From contig CM055068.1 of assembly GCA_029204045.2 (NCBI GenBank), forward strand, positions 31,718,203 through 31,782,202: a DNA stretch of 64,000 nucleotides, given 5' to 3'. The translations under genes were made by a program, and so were the position numbers. Shown here one piece after another: positions 11,671 through 20,700 of the stretch. How positions within the stretch are numbered: the stretch's first letter is position 1; each line of letters begins with the position of its first letter. The notes below the pieces were generated by a model that saw only the letters and a program-made list of their open reading frames with translations, searched no databases and was not told where the DNA came from. The stretch comes from Tillandsia leiboldiana. Lineage: Eukaryota; Streptophyta; Magnoliopsida; Poales; Bromeliaceae.

Positions 11671-12554
11671 AGTGGCTGATAGTGCAGCAAGCTGAGGCTG
11701 TATAAACGACAGATGAGCGTACAGCGTCGCCGCATGTAGGGGCGACAGTAGAGAGAGTGGCAGTGACCGCCAAGCTTATGTCGGCGCATCCTGCACCTTC
11801 AGCAAGGGGTGTCATCAGCATGTTTCAGCTAGTTGCTGGCAAAGTGTGACTAGTGAGGTCCAGTGAGAGACCGACTCACTGGGCGATGGTGATCGCCATG
11901 TTGCGAGAGCCAAGTTGCTATGTCATAAGGGTTAGGGCAAGAAGGATGGGTGAACCAGGCGGCGGGAATTCACCCCAGATAACGGTAGTAACCGTGTGGC
12001 GTATCGATCGTGGCTAAATTGTTGCGTAGTGGAGTTAGTGGGGCCCAGAGTGGGCTTCAAGACTCGAGAACCTCGCAATTGAGCGGGAATTTTGTGGTGC
12101 CGGTCCGACGGATCGGTATAATGGCAAGGGTTGCCACCGTAGGGTTCGCGTGTTAGTCACCAAAATTGGTGAACCGTTACTGTGGTGCCTCAACCTAGTT
12201 GGGAGAGGTGCACGAGGGCCATAGGTGTGCTTAAGCAAATCGCTTAACACTGTGGGTTGTGCGAGTTGGCATAGGGGCGTAGGACGCCCAACCGTTAGGT
12301 GCTCGTGGAGCACAAGTACCGTTCAGCCAGAGAAAGCTGATTATGTGGCACCTTAGCATTTGCTAAGTGTGGCAAGAGTCGATAGAGAGTTTGGGTCATA
12401 GATTGACGACTAGCGAGTGGGTTTTGCTCAGTGAAGCGTGGTAGTCGCGTGACGACGATTAGTGGGTTCGCTGAGGGACGATCCATGCCTGGACCATGTA
12501 TGAGGATGGTAGGTTTGTAGCCCTGTGGGCAGGCGCAGTCGGCTGTGAGAGACA

Positions 12555-12559
12555 GCGGC
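12555..12559. repeat. Target duplication GCGGC (left), LTR B3
   Basis: GCGGC at 12555-12559 is repeated exactly at 26464-26468, flanking the reversed B3 LTR. Confidence 0.75.
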
Positions 12560-12651
12560 TGTCACGCCCCGGGAGAGGTCTGAAACAGCGGAAAACACCC
12601 ATATATTTTTTCTTTAAAGTCTTTTCTCCCGGCAACGTGCTCAGACCGCCA

Positions 12652-12700
12652 CATATACAAGATCCCTCTACACAACCAGACAGAGTCTCACCTATATATG
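12652..12700 (-). other. Conserved LTR hairpin (family B, copy B3)
   Basis: CATATA (12652-12657) pairs with TATATG (12695-12700). The stem is shorter than in the other copies. Confidence 0.4.
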
Positions 12701-13433
12701 TACGGCGTCGCATAAAAACATACATCAACCACAACCAATTTTCAATACACCAAGTGCTAAATAAAGAGATAAGCTAGTCTTTGGATTCATACATAAGAAC
12801 ATCGCCCACACGGCATACTCCAAGTCGAAAGGATAAAGCCACAAGGTTTTAAAACAATGCCTACTCGACACTCAGTTTTGAAAATAGATTTCGCAATCAT
12901 TTTACCATTTTGAAAACCTCCACATTCCACATGCAATTATACGATAATAAAACCAACTCCACAAGGCCACTATCCATCCACATAGTCCACATAGTCCACA
13001 TGTCCCACATCCACATCACACAATGTCCACATCTCATGCAAATAGTATCAACCAAATGCAATGATAAAAAGTAGTAGAATGTCACCGGAATACCGCAAAC
13101 CGAATCACTCCCCATCCAAAGCCTTTCCCCCGTCCCCGTCCAAACCTGTCATATAGTGGGACGTTATTGACCAAAAACATAGGAAGACAAACGAATATCC
13201 ATAATCATATGTCAATATTAGGTACAAGAAAGTAGACAGGACATCAAACCGTAATTCGGAACACCCGTTCCAAACATCACCATCCCTTAGTCCGTCGACA
13301 TAGGAATACCCAACCTTGCTCAATACCATGGTGCTTTACAACCCACCCCTTGTCCCTTCAGTGGGCCCCTACGCAATAGCCGCGTAGAGTACACGGGTCC
13401 ATCCCGGACCACCCTTCCGAAAAAGCACACCTG

Positions 13434-13438
13434 CCTGC
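13434..13438. repeat. Target duplication CCTGC (left), element A
   Basis: CCTGC at 13434-13438 and at 23978-23982 flank element A exactly. Confidence 0.85.
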
Positions 13439-14618
13439 TGTGAGGTCCCGGAATCCCCCGCGTAGGGTTGCTGGATGTTGGGCAGCTTTCGGTCGCCGTT
13501 GGGGGTGTTGGTGCACGTGTTGGGGGCCCAGAAATGGATTTGTGATGCAATTTGTGATTTGCTTGCATCACTGGAGGCCTGCGTGGGTTGCGCGCAATTT
13601 GGACACAAGTGGTGGATTTCGGACTTAATTTGAGATCCCGTGGGAAATTGGATGACCCGTCGGGTGTTTGGATGTGGTTTCGCGCGACTCAGATGTCAAA
13701 ATTGGACTCCGGGCGAAGTTTGGATAAGAGTTTACCTCTCCGGTCGCCTTCGGGAATTTTTAGAGTTGGAATTTGGCAAATCAGACTTTAAAAATGGACC
13801 CGGCGCGAAAATCGGATCGAGTGGGCTATCCGGGGGCACTCCGCAATTTTTGGATGAGAATTTGGAAAAATGGACATCGTTTTTGGATTCAGCGCGCGAA
13901 ATCGCTAAGAATGGACTATTCACTTGTTTGTTTTGGAGCCCGGATGAAGTGCGCGTTTTTCGAGACGACGCGGCACGAATCCCGAGGCGAGGCGACGGCA
14001 CGGAGATCAAGGCGGTGCGGCGCGCTGCTCGAGGGTGTACGGACGCGACAGGGCAGACGCGCCTTCGGCGGGGTTCATGCGGGGGCAGCCACGTGGCGGG
14101 CCCCCGTTGGCTGCCGCGCGGGCGCGTGGGCACGCGCCTGTGTGGCGCGCGCGTGTCCCGCGCCTGCCGCGGGCGCGGTGTAACGCGCCCGTGTGGCGGG
14201 CGCGTTACCGCGTGCCGCGTGGCACCCGGGGCGCGTCCGTGGACCCGGTGCACGCGCCCCGGCCTTGTGAGCCGGCTGGGGTGGCTCCCGATTGGCCGGT
14301 GCACCGTGGACCGGTGCACCGTGGACCAGCCCTTTCTTCTCCTCCTTTTCTTCTTCTTCTTTCTCCCCCGAGCACCATTTTTCTCCCTTTCTTTCTTTCT
14401 TCTGCACCCGAGAGCGAGAGGGAGTGAGGGAGGAGGTTGCGTGAGGTGCGGCGGCGCGTCGTGGACCTCGTTTTGCGTGCGAGGTCGCCCGGCGGAGCGT
14501 TTCGGCGACGGCGGCGCAAACGGGTGGGTCCCGTGTGTTGGTTTTTCTGTATTTTTGTACAATTTTTGGAGCGTTCTTTTGGACTGTAATTAACCACCTT
14601 GCTCTTTTCTGTGTTGGG

Positions 14619-14994
14619 CACCGTGCACCGTTTTGCGTGCGGACTCCATTTTGCGTGCGGACTCCGGCACCGTGCACCGTTTTGCGTGCGGACTCCGGCA
14701 CCGTGCACCGTTTTGCGTGCGGACTCCGTTTTGCGTGCGGATCCTGGCACCGTGCACCGTTTTGCGTGCGGACTCCGGCACCGTGCACCGTTTTGCGTGC
14801 GGACTCCGTTTTGCTTGCGGATTCCGGCATCGTGCACCGTTTTGCGTGCGGACTCCGGCGCCGTGCACCGTTTCACGTGCAGACTCCGTTTTTGGTGCGG
14901 ACTCCGGCAGCGTGCTCCGTTTTGCGTGCGGACTACGGCGGCGTGCTCCGTTTTGCGTGCGGACTCCGACGACGTGCCCCGTTTTGCGTGCGGA
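14619..14994. repeat. 31-bp minisatellite in 5' LTR of A
   Basis: Units of the form GGACTCCGGCACCGTGCACC plus GTTTTGCGTGC (31 bp), about 12 copies including shortened ones. The 3' LTR array is exactly one unit shorter. Arg/Cys-rich frames here are artefacts. Confidence 0.85.
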
Positions 14995-16668
14995 TCACGT
15001 GGAGGCCAATTGCAAGTGTCTACGAGCAATTGGTGGCAAATCGAGGTGGGTGGCCTTATCTCCAAGTTTTATGGAATGTACATTAATTCTATTAATGTAG
15101 GACTATGCATGATAGTTTATTTCCTTGTGTAGCATGCTAGATTGTTGGAATGGCTATCCCTTTATTATCGGTTAATGTGGTTATCTTGGAACTTGACCTA
15201 GCACCCCCGTCATACGTTGCATGTGTAACCAGACCAGTAGAAAACCCTCACTTGGGCTAGGGTTATTTATGCTTAGACATCCACACTGTTCTTTCATCCC
15301 TGGACATAGTGTTTTCTCGCCCGGGTAGTGGGCCGAGAGGTCGGGACTTGCTTTTAGTGTGGGATGCTTTTGCACTCTTGCTTGGGAGCAGAGTGGAGTC
15401 TGGTAGTTGTAGCGGGTTGCTTATCTATGCGGGGAGCCGTTTGGGTAAACGGTAGTCCCGGGCCGTCGAGTATCTTCCGGTCCGTATTGTTGGGAACCGT
15501 TGGGGTTGACGGTGGTCCCAGGTCGTTGAGTGTTGTCCGACCTGTTTTGTTACCCTGAGTTGTGGGTCGTTCCTGGCTGTGGAGTATCTCCAGCCAGTGA
15601 GCCTTGTGCTGCGAACTGTTGGAGAGGCTAGTGTCTCGTGTTTCGGGTTAGCTGAGCAGCTGAGTCGTCGAGGGTTCTCCGACTGTTGTGCGAGGTATTT
15701 GGGGATCCTGAGTCCTACCGTTCTGAGAGTGAGCGTGGATTTTGACTAGCCTGCTTATGCCAATTTGTGATACTCTATGCCGCGCCGTTTTCCTCAGTTG
15801 GAGTCGCGTCCCTGAGATGCCGCTGTGGATACGATGGGCCTGTTGAGGCAGTTTTGCGCGAGGAGTGAGTTAGTCGGGCAGGACGCCCCACGTAAATCCC
15901 GTCCTCATGGGGATGTGTGGTAGTGGGCAGGCGCGTTCCTAGTCGACAGGCGCAGGCTTGACTGGACCCTATGAGGCAGTCAGTTCCATTGGGTCTTTTG
16001 AGCACCTTGGGTGCGAGTGGTCTCTTTTACTTTCATCTGTTCCACTTTTTGAGTATCTAGATAGAGGTATGGCAGCTGTCGAGTAGCTCCAGCTTTTCTT
16101 GTTCAGATTTCATTGCTCTGTTATCTTTACCTCTAGTAGACTTGGTGGGCAGACCGTTGGGCTTGTTGACGGCACCCACTGAGAACTACTGTGGGAAGTA
16201 GTTCTCACACCCGTTGTGGTGTCTTTTTCCCCAGGAACTTCTTCTCCTGTTCCTGTTGCTCCAGTTGCTGATCCTTCTGACCGAGGCGAGGGAGTCGCGA
16301 GCTAGTTCCCTACCCGTCATTGGAGTGTAGCAGTACCCCTCCAGAGGAGAGCTTCAGTAGATTAGTTTACTTCTTTTTCCTCTGTTGAGAGACCTTTGTT
16401 GTGAGGTATAGAGTTGTACTTTATTCTACAGTTTGAGAGACTGATGTAGTGAGGATATTCTTGTATCGAGAGTCTGTACACTGATGTATTTATTGGAGAT
16501 ACCTCCCTTTTGAGTTTTGTATCAGAGGACTTTGTATACGATCGTATTTGGGAGATGGATATTGTATTATTTTCAGTTGTACAGTGTTTGGTTTTCAATT
16601 TTTAGTAGTTTACTTTCCGCTCTGATATCTGTGTACTGTAGTTGATTCGTTCTGTAGGTTAGACGCTT

Positions 16669-16734
16669 CGTCTGTACGGCAGTTTCCGTACAGACGGCGG
16701 ATCTGTTGGCGAGCCCGGGTCGCAGTTTCGACCC
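16669..16734 (+). other. LTR terminal hairpins H1 and H2 (A, 5' LTR)
   Basis: H1: CGTCTGTACGG (16669-16679), loop CAGTTT, CCGTACAGACG (16686-16696), 11 bp perfect. H2: GGGTCG (16717-16722), loop CAGTTT, CGACCC (16729-16734), extendable by outer GCCC/GGGC pairs across a bulge. Both loops are the same hexamer. Confidence 0.7.
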
Positions 16735-16754
16735 CGGGGCGTGACAGATTAGAG

Positions 16755-16766
16755 TGGTATCAGAGC
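16755..16766 (+). other. Primer binding site (tRNA-iMet), element A
   Basis: TGGTATCAGAGC, complementary to the 3' end of plant initiator-Met tRNA, lies 8 nt after the LTR. Confidence 0.9.
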
Positions 16767-17080
16767 CTAGGTTGTAGGTCGTGAAGGACTTAGAAACCCT
16801 AGGCTTGCGGTTGGACATTAGGATGACTACGTGATAGTCGTGACTTTTAGCGAGAGTCTTGATTGAGTTTTTACCTCTCCCAAGAGATGGGATGAGTGTT
16901 TGCCATGTTTACTTTCCTAAGCGATTATGTTGGCTGCGACAACATAATGCTATGGAATGGATGACATGTCTTAGATTTTCGCTGGATTGGGTCGTATGGT
17001 TGTTGTGTCCTGACATTTGTTGTTTTGCAGTGGGTTGCGATACCCCTGCGACATCGTGTTGTGAAAAAGGACACACCCCG

Positions 17081-18331
17081 CCCTGGCTGAGTCACCAGGA
17101 GAGCGTATTCCCTGGCTGAGTTACCAGGAGAGCATTTTCCCTGGCTGAGTTACCAGGAGGGCATTTTCCCTGGCTGAGTCACCAGGAGAGCGTATTCCCT
17201 GGCTGAGTTACCAGGAGAGCGTTTTACCTGGCTGAGTTACCAGGAGGGCGTTTTCCCTGGCTGAGTTACCAGGAGGGCGTTTTCCTTGGCTGAGTTACCA
17301 GGAGAGCGTTTTCCCTGGCTGAGTTACCAGGAGAGAGTTTTCCCTGGCTGAGTCACCAGGAGGGCATTTTCCCTGGCTGAGTTACCAGGAGGGCATTTTC
17401 CCTGGCTGAGTCACCAGGAGAGCGTATTCCCTGGCTGAGTTACCAGGAGAGCGTTTTCCCTGGCTGAGTTACCAGGAGGGCATTTTCCCTGGCTGAGTTA
17501 CCAGGAGGGCATTTTCCCTGGCTGAGTTACCAGGAGGGCATTTTCCCTGGCTGAGTTACCAGGAGGGCATTTTTCCCTGGCTGAGTTACCAGGAGGGCAT
17601 TTTCCCTGGCTGAGTTACCAGGAGGGCATTTTCCCTGGCTGAGTTACCAGGAGGGCATTTTTCCCTGGCTGAGTTACCAGGAGGGCATTTTCCCTGGCTG
17701 AGTTACCAGGAGGGCATTTTCCCTGGCTGAGTTACCAGGAGGGCATTTTTCCCTGGCTGAGTTACCAGGAGGGCATTTTCCCTGGCTGAGTTACCAGGAG
17801 GGCATTTTCTCTGGCTGAGTTACCAGGAGGGCACTTTCCCTGGCTGAGTTACCAGGAGGGCATTTTTCCCTGGCTGAGTTACCAGGAGGGCATTTTCCCT
17901 GGCTGAGTTACCAGGAGGGCATTTTTCCCTGGCTGAGTTACCAGGAGGGCATTTTTCCTGGCTGAGTTACCAGGAGGGCATTTTCCCTGGCTGAGTTACC
18001 AGGAGGGCATTTTTTCTGGCTGAGTTACCAGGAGGGCATTTTCCCTGGCTGAGTTACCAGGAGGGCATTTTTCCCTGGCTGAGTTACCAGGTGGGCACAT
18101 GCCCTGGCCGAGTTACCAGGAGGACACTTTCCAATGGCCGAGCTACCAGATGGATACATTACTCCTGGCTGAGTTACCAGGTGGGCACATGCCCTGGCTG
18201 AGTTACCAGGAGGACACATGCCCTGGCCGAGTTACCAGGAGGACACCTTCCACTGGCCGAGCTACCAGATGGGTACATACCCCTGGCCGGGTTACCAGGT
18301 GGGTACATGCCCCGGTCGAGTTACCAGGTGG
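17081..18331 (+). repeat. 29-bp minisatellite with CCTGG...CCAGG units
   Basis: About 40 tandem copies of a 29-30-bp unit, CCCTGGCTGAGTTACCAGGA plus GGGCATTTT. CCTGG and CCAGG in every unit are inverted and can pair. Units diverge at both array ends (GAGAGCG variants left, GTGGGCACATG variants right) and are most alike in the middle, as expected from unequal exchange or slippage. It sits where the N-terminal half of gag should be, shortly after an acceptor-like TTTTGCAG (17023-17030). Confidence 0.9.
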
Positions 18332-18416
18332 TTGCTTTACTGAGTTTGAGATGGTCTGACAGGACGCCGAGATTTGGTGGCGTCGAGTTCGTCCTGTTGG
18401 ACTACCAGGAGCTCGG

Positions 18417-18695
18417 TTGTTGACTTGGAACCAGTTTCGTGCTTTGCTACTCAGGGCCAATTTTCCTGACAGTGTAAGCAGAAACTGGAAGGGGATCTTA
18501 GACTCATGCAGCGGGGGAGTCGACCTCTTCTGGAGTATGTTCACGAGTTTTGCGATTGTTGAGTGGTGTACCCCATGTCTTCTGGATGAGATCCAGGATG
18601 TTGAGCTAGTTGAGAAAGGACTGCAGTGGAATATCTATCACTTGGTGTATTCTCGGCGGGTGCCAACGTTAGATGCAGCGATTAGGCATGCTTAG
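18417..18695 (+). pseudogene. Gag C-terminal relic of element A
   Basis: The translation resembles the retrotransposon Gag domain: 'TWNQFRALLLRANFPDSV' at the start, 'DVELVEKGL' in the middle, and 'RRVPTLDAAIRHA' just before an in-frame stop, followed by a VDR-like tail. The N-terminal half is missing and is replaced by the 29-bp array. A poorly preserved cysteine/histidine stretch near 18910-18970 may be what is left of the zinc-knuckle region. It is not expected to give a functional protein. Confidence 0.6.
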
Positions 18696-19189
18696 CGGGT
18701 TGACCGAGGATCAGTGATCATGTCAGAGATAGACGGAGCGCCAGGGACCAGCTCCGGGGAGAGGCATCCAGTGCCGCCTGAGTTTGGACAGTCGAGTAGA
18801 TCGAGCCCCCGGGGCCGCCACGATCCCAGTCTGAGGGTCGTGAGTCTCAGGGGAGATAGAGACCAGGAGGTTCTCCGCAGCCGATGTGTCCGCAGCAGCA
18901 GCGGGATGACTGTGTCCTTGGTGGTGGGCCGCATTTTTGCGCAGCAGTGTGACCACAGGCAGGACACAGATCATGGTCTTGTCCTAAAGCGGGGTCATCA
19001 GTCGCGTTGGCAGCTTCGGCTCCTCCTCCTCCGCTCTTCCAAACAGGCGGAGCTTCGACAGGTTATGGCCAGATATTTAGGGCCACTTCTTCGCGGCTGT
19101 CCGACGAACGACCACCCCGAGCGAGAACGTCTATGTCACACAGGATGAGGATTCGGGGACAGCTAGCCACGTGGTGGCAGATACTAATC

Positions 19190-19460
19190 TTATCTCCCCT
19201 TCACGCACTTGAGCGTTATTTGTTACCGGAGCATCGCATTCTTTTCTTCTGTAGGGCATTTGCTTTGTTGTATGGGCTAGAGATAGGACCCTTAGCTTGT
19301 GCTCGTGAGGTTCAGATACCTGATCACGTGTTGCACATAGATGAGTGTTGTTGGTCCTGCCCAGTGCAGTTAGGGCCCTGGTTTTTTTTTTTGCCTATTG
19401 ATCTTTTGGCTCTTTCTCAGCTCCGGGATTTCGAGGTAGTGTTGGGTATAGTACTGTGAG
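19190..19460 (+). pseudogene. Protease relic of element A
   Basis: The DNA aligns by eye with 42720-42975 of element E, including the stretch around GCATCGCATTCTT, 'gaggttcagatacc...gatca' and 'cgggatttcgaggtagtgttgggta'. The catalytic DTG is disrupted and several stops occur. Homology stops at the equivalent of the 'VLGMDW' strand, exactly where the 27-bp array begins. Confidence 0.65.
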
Positions 19461-19483
19461 GATCTGAGGCCTTGATGCTTGAG

Positions 19484-19950
19484 GATGCCACACCGTTGAT
19501 ACACGGTGGTGATGCCACACCGTTGATACACGGTGGTGATGCCACACCGTTGATACACGGTGGTGATGCCACGCCGTTGGTGCACGGCAGTGATGCCACA
19601 CCGTTGATACACGGTGATGATGCCACACCGTTGATACACGGCAGTGATGCCACACCGTTGATACACGGTGGTGATGCCACACCGTTGATACACGGTGGTG
19701 ATGCCACACCGTTGATACACGGTGGTGATGCCACGCCGTTGGTGCACGGCAGTGATGCCACACCGTTGATACACGGTGGTGATGCCACACCGTTGATACA
19801 CGGCAGTGATGCCACACCGTTGATACACGGTGATGATGCCACACCGTTGATACACGGCAGTGATGCCACACCGTTGATACACGGTGATGACGCCACACCG
19901 TTGATACACGGTGGTGATGCCACGCCGTTGGTGCACGGCAGTGATGCCAC
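19484..19950. repeat. 27-bp minisatellite replacing pol
   Basis: About 17 copies of GATGCCACACCGTTGATACA plus CGGTGGT (27 bp). ACCGT and ACGGT flank a 6-nt loop in each unit. A second unit type has GCCGT paired with ACGGC, and mixed units also occur. The length is a multiple of three and no stop occurs in most frames, so long frames (up to 297 codons on the minus strand) are open by chance. There are no unique spacers. Confidence 0.9.
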
Positions 19951-20500
19951 GTTGTAGGTATACAACGGTGAGAGTTTTGTGGATGTTTTGGACTTGGACT
20001 GCGATTTTGGGCATCAGCTTTATGATCGCCTTGTGAGCCAGTTTCCAGTCCCGTTCACCGACGGTTTGGTTCCCGTCAGGGTGTTCTTTATTAGTTGAGG
20101 GATCGACTTCGACCCGTGGGTCCGTTGGGGTTATGATAGCATTTTGAGCGACCAACTGTGGCACGAGATTGTGTCTCTTGTGGATCCCTTTTGAGGGTAG
20201 CCTGCAGTTGTGTTGTCCACTCGAGTGGTTTCGGATTGGGAGGTAACCGAGTGAAGACCCCAACTTATTGGATTTCCCATCCTTATTGGACGAGTCTGCA
20301 GGTATGCTTCGGGTCGTCTTGTTGAGGGTGGCACCATGATGTGGTTTGGTGCGTATTACACTTGTGGTTATTTCAGTTTTCCCCCAGCCTTTTAATGGAG
20401 CCCTTGGTTTTTCACGTCTCAGCTCAGTAGTGATGTGTTTTTCCTCGCCCGTGATTTACTTGCTCCTTTGAGATCTGTGATTATTGGAGTACGAGGGACG
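19951..20500. other. Unassigned stretch in element A
   Basis: No stretch resembles a retroviral domain, and many stops occur in all frames. It is presumably scrambled pol or captured DNA. Confidence 0.4.
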
Positions 20501-20640
20501 CCCGTTGCAATTTCTGGCTCGATGGATGAGAGAATTGCACATCGGGTCATACCGTACTTGTTGTTGTTGTCGCGGAGTAATCACGAGGAGCGAGTGGGGG
20601 GAGCTGGAGGCGTATTGTTAGATACCTAGCCGTGGTATTC
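20500..20640 (+). pseudogene. Integrase C-terminal (chromodomain-side) relic of element A
   Basis: One frame reads 'LQFLARWMRELHIGSYRT' followed by an acidic 'EWGELEA' end. It parallels the 'RILAREVRELRNRTIPYVK...EREATWELE' stretch of element E (45940-46050) at the same distance from the polypurine tract. It is truncated and frameshifted. It marks the right edge of the pol deletion. Confidence 0.55.
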
Positions 20641-20664
20641 TTGACTCCTGATGGGCTTGATCTA

Positions 20665-20700
20665 GTTTCGAGGACGAAACTTTCTTTTAGTGGGGGAGGA
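20665..20700 (+). other. Pre-PPT hairpin and polypurine tract, element A
   Basis: GTTTCG (20665-20670), loop AGGA, CGAAAC (20675-20680), then polypurine tract AGTGGGGGAGGA (20689-20700) touching the 3' LTR. The same arrangement is at 46115-46150. Confidence 0.85.

Larger units (their letters stand above)
9801..12559 (+). mobile_element. Decayed Ty3/gypsy internal sequence (element F, left part)
   Basis: This block is interrupted at 12560 by the reversed B3 LTR and resumes at 26469. It contains a protease relic (9917-10471) and a gag N-terminal relic (11444-11670). Their order (protease before gag) means more than one element, or a rearrangement, is represented. The first 60 bases are GC-rich spacer. 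10480-11220 and 11680-12559 contain no recognisable coding sequence. Confidence 0.55.
13439..16746 (+). repeat. Element A 5' LTR
   Basis: 3308 bp, TGTGAGGTCCCGG to GGGGCGTGACA. A pyrimidine tract at 14333-14400 precedes a purine-rich stretch. Hairpins: H0 (16180-16207), H1 (16669-16696), H2 (16717-16734). Open frames inside it (for example 13640-14593 and 14205-15065) are repeated in the 3' LTR, lack domains and are not genes. Confidence 0.9.

Noticed and set aside
13640..15100. Open frames of 177-317 codons duplicated at 20902-22363
   Set aside because: They lie in the two LTRs of element A and overlap minus-strand frames of similar length. Part is the 31-bp array. No recognisable protein.
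17081..18331. CRISPR-like direct repeats
   Set aside because: Units are contiguous without unique spacers, and the setting is a plant retrotransposon.
19370..20263. 297-codon minus-strand frame of repeating 'ITTVYQRCG'
   Set aside because: It is the 27-bp minisatellite read in one of several stop-free frames.
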